The notes beneath the pieces are model-generated. The model was not told the DNA's origin and did not search any database. It worked only from the letters and a program-made list of their open reading frames with translations. A stretch of DNA of 64,000 nucleotides. It comes from Trichomonas vaginalis G3 (Eukaryota; Parabasalia; Trichomonadida; Trichomonadidae). Positions 8,145 through 16,716 of the stretch are shown here, one piece after another. The translations under genes and the position numbers were made by a program. Within the stretch, counting starts at the first letter, position 1. Each line of letters begins with the position of its first letter. The DNA is taken from positions 26,179,896 to 26,243,895 of the forward strand of contig NC_067206.1 of NCBI RefSeq assembly GCF_026262505.1, written 5' to 3'.

Positions 8145-8688
8145 CTATAGCCCTAAAACTTGTTGTAATTTCTAATAAATTTATGTCTTCATTAGTTCTC
8201 CAAGATTTATATCTTTTTCATGAAAATCAATTATGATGATAGTTTGTGTATTGATTTTTGATTTTATAAAACTCATTTGGTCGATTTTGGCAGAATTACA
8301 AATTTGATTTATGAATCAATTTGCCAACTATTACGAATAAGATTAACTTCTTGAGAAATATTTGAATGACGATGATTCATACGAAAAACTCTAATACATT
8401 CGACAATTTAAATCATTGTAAATGTATATTTTATTTTAAATATCACGGATCATTATGGTTGAACTATCTTGGTATGTTTTCATGGTTTTTGTTGACTTAT
8501 GGGAAATAGTTAAATTTTATTGTTCAAATGAAGTCGAAAAGGAGTCAAGCTACCTTATTTGGTATCAGATACTTATGTAGATTGAGAAAAGAGAGTAACT
8601 AAATCGGAGACAAAAATTCACTTCAATTTGAAATGAGAGTGCAACTAGCTTTCTTTGGACAATCCTTATATCATTACAATGTCTTTTG
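8145..8688. other. Intergenic, no gene seen
   Basis: AT-rich sequence upstream of the uridine kinase gene, up to the target duplication of the next transposon. Nothing that I can support. Confidence 0.4.
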
Positions 8689-8695
8689 GATCATA

Positions 8696-9756
8696 TAAGG
8701 GTTTCGTTTTGCTAAAATTGTCACTTTTATAGCATATTTGTTTTTGGATGTTTTGCGAAACCAAAAAAAAAAAAAACTATGATATACAATGTGTGTGTAA
8801 AGAAAATACTTTATTTACTAGTTAAAAAATCATTTGGTATTGATCAAGTTATTTTTTCTGGATAAGATATTATATGGATAATTGGATAGAAAATACAATT
8901 ATATAATCTTGTACCTGGTTTAATTAAGCTAATTGTCATCAGAAACTTGTAATTTTTATGAATTTCAGATTTTCTTTTCATTACTGCTTTTCTTAATAGG
9001 TCAAGTTCTTATTTACGTTATAAAGTATGATATTTACAAATATCAAGTTATCATGTTTTTTGAGAAATTATGAGAAACAAACAAAAATGAAAAAGATAGG
9101 AATAGCAATGAATAGTGATGTGGGTATAGAAAATGTAAGAGATATGAATGCAAAGCAATCAGTATTTAGGATATTGACCATAGATTTCGAAAAAAAAAAT
9201 GCTGCATATTGAGCGAAAACTATGATTATATTATAAGGCTGTCATTTAAAGCATAATGAAACTATTCCCTTTTCATTTTAATCGAATAAGATAGTAAAGA
9301 TTTTTGAATTAGCTAGAAACTGATGAGATGTTTTCACAAATCAGATTTTTAATCTCTATAATGCATAATTCACTCAATATCTCAATTTTGATATTGCGAG
9401 ATATTTTTGCTATCGGTTTCGCAATTTTGACACAATAGCAAGAGGGTTCTATAAGCATTATTATCAACGTAGAATCTGAATATCATATCAGAAAATGTCG
9501 CAAATCTGACATTTACCCGACAAAATAGCAAAAATAATTGAATACTTTTCGCAAAAACTTTAAAAATCGATAAAAATATGAAATATAGATATTAAAGAGA
9601 CTTTTTATATAATATTCATAAAGATTTTCCAAAAATATGATACCGCAAAATTTAAAAAGTGACGTCTTGAGTGGAGTCAAAGGTCGAAATTGCTAGCTAA
9701 ATGTTTTTTTAGCGAAATTGCGTATTGTACGTTTTTTTCGCAAAACGAAACCCTTA
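8696..9756. mobile_element. Non-autonomous TIR DNA transposon (~1.06 kb)
   Basis: Bounded by a perfect 17-bp inverted repeat: TAAGGGTTTCGTTTTGC at 8696-8712 and its reverse complement at 9740-9756. It is flanked by a perfect 7-bp target duplication GATCATA (8689-8695 and 9757-9763). Subterminal sequences repeat words like TTTTGCGAAA and GCAATTTCGC on both sides. No transposase frame: the longest frame, at 9027-9212 (61 aa), is unremarkable. Superfamily not assigned; a 7-bp duplication is near the 8-9 bp of hAT and MULE elements. Confidence 0.75.
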
Positions 9757-9763
9757 GATCATA

Positions 9764-10149
9764 AAATATTAGAACATAAAGCTTCTCGCGACCTCGATTA
9801 CAAATTTTTCGTATCTAAAAAGCATACAAAAAGTATCATGGACTCCGTCATTTTGGGTTGTACTTGTTAAAATTTTAGAAGTTTTCATGAAGATTAAAGG
9901 GAATTGACCAAAAAAAATTTAAAAATTTGAAAAATTGTTAATTAAATAAAAAGATACTAAAGGAATTAATAGTTTATAAGAAGGTGACAACAAATAGATG
10001 GTGAAAGTTGATATAAAATCAATAAGCAATTAAAATAAAATTAAAATAAAAGTTTGGCATAAGAAAAAAGCCAAACAAGCAAAGACACGAAGTCTTATAA
10101 GGTTGGTACAGTTAAGAAACAAAATAAATAATAAAAAAAGCAGTTGAAA
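9764..10149. other. Intergenic, no gene seen
   Basis: AT-rich 3' flank between the transposon and the kinase gene. No feature that I can support. Confidence 0.4.
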
Positions 10150-11251
10150 TTAAGCAACAATTGGAACCAGAGCCACGCGAAGTGGACGGACTGGTGGTGA
10201 GTATGTTGGTGGTTTGTTGATGATGTTAGCGTTAGCAACATCGAGTGAATGTATTTCCGCGAAGGAAATTGTTGGAATATTTGTTGGTTCTGTTTCGAAA
10301 GGATCACTGAGAAAAGGAGAGCACAAAGCTTCATCGACAGTGATTCTCTGGGAAGGATTGTACTTCAACATTCCCAGAATTAAAGGAATTGCTTCTGCAG
10401 CCTCTCCGACGAGACATTCACGAAGAATATCATCTAAGGAGCGATTGCAGTCGCGTATCATACTTAAGAGGTTGACATTTGAGTAGGAGTTATTGGCCAA
10501 ATCTTCTTCATTTGGCTTTCCAAGAAGAAAAACAATTGCTGAGAGCTGGGAGATATCTGATGATGTGAGTGGACGGAATAATGGTATTCCTGTAAGCATT
10601 TCGAACAAAATGGCTCCAAGAGACCAGACATCTGAGGAATAATCGTATTGTGTGTTTCCAAGGATGATTTCTGGTGCTCTGTAGCCTGGAGTGACAACGC
10701 CAAGTGTGCGCTGAGAGTTACCTTTTGTCAAATCACGAGATAAACCAAAATCTCCAAGTTTGACAACATTGCCACGTGTAACAAAGATGTTCGCGGGCTT
10801 GAGATCTCTGTGTACGATGTTTAGATCATGACAAGCCTTGACAGCATTGAGAATTTGCTTGAAATAGCACTTGACAGTCTGTAATGGAAGACCCTTTGGA
10901 TTTCTTGAGTGAATGAGGCCATCAAGATCGAATTCGCAGTAATCAAAGACCATGTAGGGCTCTTCTCCACTTGTAGAACGGAAGATTTCTCTGAGGTTAA
11001 TAATATTTTGATGTTTGAGAGTCTGGAGGTTAGAAGTTTCACGATAGAATGCTTGTGGTAAGGCCTGATTCTGGTTGAAGATTCTGACCTTTTTGATTGC
11101 AACAACTTCGCCAGTTTGTGGATCAATCGCCTTCATGACATTACCATAGCATCCTTGACCTATCTCTTCTATAACGCGGTATTTATCAAAAATGGATACC
11201 CGATTCTGATGGGACGGGCTAAACGGAGGAATGGTAAAAAAACTGGTTCAT
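10150..11251 (-). CDS. CDK/CMGC-like Ser/Thr protein kinase with an apparent frameshift near its start
   Basis: Kinase domain with VAIK (ATP lysine), an R-E-T-S-N-L helix C, HRDLKPAN, DFG and T-P-G-Y-R-A-P-E; counting from the Met at 11136 these are near residues 12, 32, 109, 129 and 149. The HRDLKPAN and YRAPE forms and C-helix place it in the CMGC/CDK group, likely cell cycle or transcription control. The Met at 11136 cannot be the true start because the Gly-rich loop G-Q-G-C-Y-G-N-V is encoded just upstream in the same frame. That frame has no ATG before a stop, but an ATG at 11251 is off by one base, across a run of seven T on the coding strand (11236-11242). This looks like a homopolymer error or a real frameshift. 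Confidence 0.8.
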
Positions 11252-11987
11252 AATCGTCCGGCTAAATAAACTATTCAATTTAGATTGTAAAAGTGACATG
11301 CGACCAGACAAACAAGTACGAACAGTTTTTGATTTGTTAGTGATTTTTTTATCATACAATATAAATAATGCATGGTTTCTTCTAAGAGTGAAATGGAAAA
11401 ATTTGAATACTATCCATTGAATCGAAAAACCAAATTGAATGTTATCCATCATGACATAAAATTGATTTGACCACATATCACTTGAATATGTTTTTTACCA
11501 CTGTTTCAATCATAGATTAAATACCATGCAATATTGTTCTCTGAAACTCACAGAATAATTTCCAAAAAAAGCACAAAAATTTCATTTGAATACTTTTAAT
11601 TTTTATCTTCAAATTTTAAAATTTTAATTTTTTTGGAATATATTTTCTCGAAAACGGGGTTAGCACTGGGAAAAAGAAGATTTTATAACGACAGTTTGAA
11701 TTATTTTTTAAATATTAATATGTTCTTTTAGCTACATGATTTAAAATAGCATATTACCTAATATTTTAATTTCAAATCTGATATTTCAAGATAAAAGTAG
11801 GTCCTTCATCTAAAATATAATACATAATTACATTCTGAAATATTTATCCCCATCTGTTTTCATGAAATTAGCGTTTTCTTTTTTCAATTCAACCAAATCT
11901 GGGGGATACTAAAAATATAAAAGTACGTTGAAAATTTATAAACAAATAATCTCATTTTATTCAATAAAATCTCTATAATAAATAATT
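11252..11987. other. Intergenic, no gene seen
   Basis: AT-rich spacer between a kinase start and the end of the membrane protein gene on the same strand. The 85-codon frame at 11219-11476 has no recognisable features and is not called. Confidence 0.4.
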
Positions 11988-13172
11988 TTAATGTAATTCA
12001 AACAGTGGTGGTGGAACCTTTGCCTTTTCAGTATGAATATGGTCCAAAACAATCGATAATGGGATAAGGGGTATTATAAACATGATAATTAAGAAAATCA
12101 AGATGAAAATATTGAATTTATCTTCTTTCTTGCTAGTAATGCTCCTGAATTCTGATACAATAATTGCGAATAGTCCGAATGATACAAATGGGAGAGTCAC
12201 AATTCCAAAAATTCTCCTTCCTTCTTTCAAATCCATATAATTACCAGGAATAAAGTAGTAAAGAAGAAATGCAGCGTATACAAATAGAGTTCCGATAAAT
12301 GTATGCCATAGTTTCGGATCATAGTCGTCTAATAAGATTTTTGCACAATTAACTACAAATGCAGCAGCTATTATATGCATAGCTGGCATTTTACCAGTAG
12401 CAAACGCATTCGTGATCTCATCTGAGTACCAAAATGAAGATAATATGTATGAAAAAATGGAAATTACATAGACTATAGTAATCCAAACAGATTTTCGATA
12501 TAAAACTACTGGTAATGCCATGTAAGCAGAGTAGAGAGTTGCTGCTCCAAGGAACAAATTAAAAGTCAAATTTTGGTATTCTGGAATTTGAGTAAGGAGA
12601 TATAATATAATAAGGACCACAGAATATGGTCTTCTATACGCAAGCAAGAATAATGCAAAAGCCCAGTTTTGAATGACGTAGATCGATTCGTGGGTTATAA
12701 TTTTGTATTTACATGTCCAATGAAGCTTTGTGATATTAAGATTATGACAATCGAGAGTATTATGGAAGGAAATATTATCTGTTCCGTTAAATTGATTATG
12801 ATAAAACTTCCATTTTGGCGTAAATTTACTATTTTTATCAAATTCAATCTTTGACGGATACCAAGAAGTTATATTTTCGACGCCATTAACGAATGTCCGA
12901 GTATATGTAATGGTTGGCTTTGTATTTGCATCTTTTGTGTTTTTATACTCAATAACAAGATGCTGACGAACATCAACAGTATTATTATATTTCTTTGGAA
13001 TTGTGAAACACCAGTGTTTTTGAAAATCAGTTTCTTCTTTGATATCTCCTACGACTGTTAAAGAACCTTCCCCAACTACATAATCGTCAGCAGCTTTAAA
13101 CATTATGTAACCTAGAATGATCAGTTCTAGATATAGGAATAAATAGGATATGTTGACAATTTTCCGAAACAT
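11988..13172 (-). CDS. Polytopic membrane protein with lumenal N-terminal domain, unknown function
   Basis: 394 aa from the ATG at 13172. A signal-anchor segment (about residues 5-28) is followed by a ~140-residue polar domain with several N-x-S/T sites (NNT, NIT, NGT, NIS), then about seven hydrophobic segments to the C-terminus. The plan (one TM, lumenal domain, seven TMs) resembles GOLD/seven-TM sorting proteins such as Wntless or GPR107 in outline only; I see no diagnostic motif. The open frame extends ten codons further with a TTG, but an initiator (TCATTTTTT) within that extension supports the ATG at 13172. Confidence 0.7.
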   Translation of the reverse strand: MFRKIVNISYLFLYLELIILGYIMFKAADDYVVGEGSLTVVGDIKEETDFQKHWCFTIPKKYNNTVDVRQHLVIEYKNTKDANTKPTITYTRTFVNGVENITSWYPSKIEFDKNSKFTPKWKFYHNQFNGTDNISFHNTLDCHNLNITKLHWTCKYKIITHESIYVIQNWAFALFLLAYRRPYSVVLIILYLLTQIPEYQNLTFNLFLGAATLYSAYMALPVVLYRKSVWITIVYVISIFSYILSSFWYSDEITNAFATGKMPAMHIIAAAFVVNCAKILLDDYDPKLWHTFIGTLFVYAAFLLYYFIPGNYMDLKEGRRIFGIVTLPFVSFGLFAIIVSEFRSITSKKEDKFNIFILIFLIIMFIIPLIPLSIVLDHIHTEKAKVPPPLFELH

Positions 13173-13176
13173 TGTA

Positions 13177-13185
13177 AAAAAATGA
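13177..13185 (-). promoter_or_regulatory. Initiator of the membrane protein gene
   Basis: On the minus strand TCATTTTTTTACAATG: TCA at 13185-13183 and the ATG ending the string at 13172, 10-11 nt downstream. Its place inside the longer open frame decides the start codon. Confidence 0.6.
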
Positions 13186-13293
13186 ATAAATTTGAATTCC
13201 AATTCAAATACTTTCTATCATACGATTAGATAATAAAGCCAGTTGTAATTATTATTTGGGAATGTTGAACGTTTATAAATTTTTTTAGAGCTG

Positions 13294-13836
13294 ATGATTT
13301 GGATCCTCTTCTCCTTTCTTACACGAACTTTAGATACACACCAAACTATCGCAGACACTTTATCTATGATAGCAACATCCATTTCATCATCAGATACAAA
13401 TATAGAACCGAGTTTAAACAAAAACTTTGATATATTATATTCAAATTTACCTAAAACCAAGGAAGTGGATTACTACGTCGAATCTATTGCAGGAAATAAT
13501 CGAAAAACTTCCGATATTTCAACTAATTTAACACAGGATGTGACTTGTTTCCCAGGACAGATTGTTTATTTATCAATTCGATTTTACTCAGAAGAGAATA
13601 TCAAAAACATTCAGGTATTAAATGGTATTGACGGAACATCAGATTTTAATTTGGTTTTGAAGGATCCAAATACACAATTTTCACTGTTTGCAAAGTCATC
13701 AACTTATAAAATTCAACAAAAGAATGAAACGTTTATAATTAATGATTCAAAGCCCAGAACAGGCTATAATATCGAACTTAATTCCAAAAATAGTCAAAAT
13801 CTATGCATTGGAAAGATTATATTCGAGCGAAATTAG
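13294..13836 (+). CDS. Secreted or lumenal protein, unknown function
   Basis: 180 aa. The N-terminus M-I-W-I-L-F-S-F-L reads as a signal peptide, with no second membrane segment. The body has two cysteines (one in C-F-P-G-Q) and several possible N-glycosylation sites, and its alternating hydrophobic pattern suggests a beta-rich domain. I recognise no family. It is divergent from the membrane protein gene, with about 120 nt between starts. Its ATG at 13294 is the first in frame. Confidence 0.55.
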   Translation: MIWILFSFLTRTLDTHQTIADTLSMIATSISSSDTNIEPSLNKNFDILYSNLPKTKEVDYYVESIAGNNRKTSDISTNLTQDVTCFPGQIVYLSIRFYSEENIKNIQVLNGIDGTSDFNLVLKDPNTQFSLFAKSSTYKIQQKNETFIINDSKPRTGYNIELNSKNSQNLCIGKIIFERN

Positions 13837-13995
13837 ATTATTACTAAATGTTTGTATTGTTTTTTTTAGTTATTTTCTGATATTTTCAATGAGAATTCGT
13901 TATTTCTGTTTGAATTTGAGTTATTTAAATGAGTTATATAAATTCCTTTCATTATCTTTAAATTCAACGTGAGCTTGATAATTTATGCAAATATG

Positions 13996-14004
13996 TCACT
14001 TTTT
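13996..14004 (+). promoter_or_regulatory. Initiator of the SMP-domain protein gene
   Basis: TCACTTTTT matches TCA-Y-W. The ATG at 14012 follows by 13 nt. An ATG nine codons earlier (13985) would start before the initiator and is therefore rejected. Confidence 0.6.
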
Positions 14005-14011
14005 AATAATT

Positions 14012-14731
14012 ATGAAACATATTGATATTGGATTTAGTACATATTTATTAGGCTTTTTCGTAGGCATTGCAATTCTTTTATTTGCATTTATGTTACTCGG
14101 TATGTTATATATGCCAAAACGCTTGAAAGGCCATCCAAAAAGAATTACACCCCCAGATGAGAAAGAATCAGCTGACTGGCTAAATATTCTTTTAGCAAGA
14201 TTAAATGCTTCACACATAGATGCGCAAATTCTTTCAGAAGTTTGCAAATTATTATCCCAAAAAATCGCAAGCGAACCAAAGAAACCTGATGTTTTAACAT
14301 CAGCCGTTATTACCCCATATAAACCTGCTGACTCTGCTCCTTTCATTTCAGATATTCAACTAAAAAATGAATCAGACGAAGAATCTACACTCAGTTTCTT
14401 ATTACATTTTCAAGGATCACCATCAATTTCAATTGCAGCAACAGTATCAGCAGGCCCAATTGATATACCACAGCTATTTTCCTTCCATATGAAAGTAGAA
14501 TTAATTTTATGTCTTCTTGTTGCCCGTGTTACTATCAAATTTAAGAACGATAAATCAAAGGAAATCTCGGTATGTATCGGAAATGATCTTATTATTGATA
14601 TTAATGTTAAACCACTTCTTGACGATCCAAAGAACGCATCTCAGAAGCATATCGAATCAATATCTACTTGGTTCTCAAATTTCGCTATTATGAGTCTTCG
14701 TGGAAAAACTTTTAATATCCCTGTTCAATAA
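14012..14731 (+). CDS. SMP-domain membrane protein, Mmm1-like lipid-transfer candidate
   Basis: 239 aa. One N-terminal membrane segment (about residues 8-30) is followed by a basic stretch and then E-S-A-D-W-L-N-I-L-L-A-R-L, the characteristic opening of SMP (synaptotagmin-like mitochondrial lipid-binding) domains. The rest continues as the beta-rich TULIP fold and the domain runs to the end. N-terminal TM plus a single SMP domain is the layout of ERMES subunit Mmm1 and of some Tex2/Nvj2 relatives. Expected role: lipid transfer at ER contact sites, in this organism possibly with hydrogenosomes. Family call from motif reading; the subfamily is not settled. Confidence 0.65.
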   Translation: MKHIDIGFSTYLLGFFVGIAILLFAFMLLGMLYMPKRLKGHPKRITPPDEKESADWLNILLARLNASHIDAQILSEVCKLLSQKIASEPKKPDVLTSAVITPYKPADSAPFISDIQLKNESDEESTLSFLLHFQGSPSISIAATVSAGPIDIPQLFSFHMKVELILCLLVARVTIKFKNDKSKEISVCIGNDLIIDINVKPLLDDPKNASQKHIESISTWFSNFAIMSLRGKTFNIPVQ

Positions 14732-14888
14732 AATATACTATTTAACTTGTTTTTATGAAATAGATATTTTTTACTCATTACACAACTCATATTTTAGAGA
14801 TTTTCTAATAACTTTTAAAATTTAAATTTATATTTCCTTAAAATAAGTTCAGGGAGCTTTAAAACAGTCATTCTTAGCAATGCTTTTA

Positions 14889-15512
14889 TTAAACAATTGT
14901 AATGATAACTAAATTCTTTAAATAATCATGAAAATTGAAATATCTACAAATACATGAATTTTTTTCGACATCTTCTAATTTTATCCAAAAGTATGAATGC
15001 TGGACGTAACGAGTCCTTCCAGAAATTATTGGACCTGGAAATAATTTGGGTTTTGCTGATAAACAGTTGTTCATGGAAGATATAGCATAGTGCCAGCCAG
15101 ATTCTGCATCAATTCCATCTAAATAAGAACATCCTGAAATACCTTTAGAAATTCCCGAGAAATTTGTCCATTGATCACCTTTTATGAATTCATAATTTGT
15201 AGCTTTTGCTTCGGTTAAATCAGAATCTTGTTTCCAAATTTGATACGAGTGAATTTCAGGATATTCAAGTAAGAAGAATTTTTGAAAAATTCTTTTTAGA
15301 TAGCGAGAAACGTCTTTGTATTTAGATATAATCGAATAGGTATTATAATTTTCATTAAAAACCATGTTAGTATAAGAATAATACTCGTTATTTGTTGAAT
15401 TATGGTGTGCTATTAATAACCATTTAGCACCATAATCTAATTTAAAGTAAGCATTATCAATTTTCCAAATATTTGAATCGAAATCGCCAATATCACCATA
15501 GATATTTGGCAA
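14889..15512 (-). CDS. Unknown 207-aa protein, first of two tandem paralogues, no ATG start
   Basis: Polar, aromatic-rich protein with conserved D-Y-G-A-K-W-L-L-I-A-H-H-N-S-T and a C-terminal block around Y-V-Q-H-S-Y-F-W-I-K-L-E. Roughly 60-65% identical by eye to 15870-16490 in the same orientation. The frame has no in-frame ATG near its start: it opens after a TGA with H-F-L-L-F-L-P-N-I-Y-G, and the 15512 position is a TTG. Either an upstream exon or an unusual start is used, or both copies are decayed. Six cysteines are kept or shifted between copies, suggesting disulphides. Function unknown. Confidence 0.45.
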   Translation of the reverse strand: MPNIYGDIGDFDSNIWKIDNAYFKLDYGAKWLLIAHHNSTNNEYYSYTNMVFNENYNTYSIISKYKDVSRYLKRIFQKFFLLEYPEIHSYQIWKQDSDLTEAKATNYEFIKGDQWTNFSGISKGISGCSYLDGIDAESGWHYAISSMNNCLSAKPKLFPGPIISGRTRYVQHSYFWIKLEDVEKNSCICRYFNFHDYLKNLVIITIV

Positions 15513-15869
15513 AAATAATAAAAAATGTCAAAAATTGAGATCTTATAAGGTGGTCTGAATAGAACCATTATGAAGGGGATTAGATGTTATGAGTGACGAA
15601 TGGAACCAAAAAACACGATTTTCCTCAATTTGGGAATCAATTTACCCCTACACTTTAACACAAATAAATGTCTAATCATTACCCTACTTCCTTTTTTTTA
15701 CAGCTTCAAGATGACCAATTTTTGATGCAAAACTAAGTGAAGTATATCCATTATTATATCATAGAAAATAAAATACATGAATGAGGGGAACTATTGCTTT
15801 TTTGTTTTAATTATAGTTTATTGTTTTCAATAAAGAGAAGTCTTGAAGTTATTATCAGATATATGTTTA
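15513..15869. other. Spacer between the tandem paralogues
   Basis: No gene seen. A short stretch around 15710-15755 (minus strand) resembles part of an ankyrin repeat (G-Y-T-S-L-S-F-A-S-K), suggesting a relic fragment. Weak. Confidence 0.3.
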
Positions 15870-16490
15870 TTAAATTGTTATAAATGGAACTAAATACTTT
15901 AAAAATTCATGAAAAATGACATTTTTGCAAACACAAGAATCTTTGTAGATATTTTCTAACTTTATCCAAAAGTATGAATGCTGTACGTATTGCACCAATG
16001 TTATTATTGGACCTGGAAAAGATTTAGGGTGTTCTGATAAACAACGACTCATAGAAGATATTGCATAACTCCAACCATAATCTGAAGAAATTCCGTCTAA
16101 ATAAGCACAGCCTGGAGTGCAGTAACTAATTCCTTTAAAAGAAGAAAAACGATCACCTTTTTGGAATTCATAATTTGTAACATTTATTTCGTCTAATTCC
16201 GAATCTTGTTTCCAAATTTGATAAGAATGTAATTCAGGATATTCAAGTAAGTAAAAATTCTGGGAAACTCGTTTCAGATAGTGAGAAACGTCTTTATATG
16301 TAGATATGATAGAATATGTATTATAATTTTCATTATAAGTTAAGTTTGTTTCAGGATAATACTCGTTATTTGTTGAATTATGGTGTGCTATTAATAGCCA
16401 TTTAGCACCATAATCTAATTTAAAGTAAGCATTATCAATTTTCCAAATATTTGATTCGAAATTATTAATATCACCATAGATATTATACAA
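15870..16490 (-). CDS. Unknown 206-aa protein, second tandem paralogue, no ATG start
   Basis: Paralogue of 14889-15512 with the same N-I-Y-G-D-I start, shared D-N-A-Y-F-K-L-D-Y-G-A-K-W block and the Y-V-Q-H-S-Y-F-W-I-K-L-E-N block. It opens with TTG immediately after an in-frame TGA and no ATG is available, just as in its neighbour. The spread of mostly conservative substitutions suggests that the two were under selection after duplication. Function unknown; no membrane segment or domain recognised. Confidence 0.45.
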   Translation of the reverse strand: MYNIYGDINNFESNIWKIDNAYFKLDYGAKWLLIAHHNSTNNEYYPETNLTYNENYNTYSIISTYKDVSHYLKRVSQNFYLLEYPELHSYQIWKQDSELDEINVTNYEFQKGDRFSSFKGISYCTPGCAYLDGISSDYGWSYAISSMSRCLSEHPKSFPGPIITLVQYVQHSYFWIKLENIYKDSCVCKNVIFHEFLKYLVPFITI

Positions 16491-16716
16491 TCAATAAAAA
16501 TGTCACTTTTCTATTAAGGTTAAAGCAAAACTGAATGACTTTGCTTGTAGATCTAGTGATTCAGAATTTGTTGAGTCTTATTCATATATAAAATCGAAAT
16601 AAATCATAGGTTAGATGATTTCAGACGCTGATTAATAAAATAACTAATTTATGATAAAATTAAAAATTTAAATTTTGTAAAAAAACTACAATGAAAATAA
16701 AAAAATATAAATTATC

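Noticed and set aside
9027-9212. 61-codon frame inside the TIR transposon as a possible transposase relic
   Set aside because: Too short and without any transposase motif; AT-rich chance frame.
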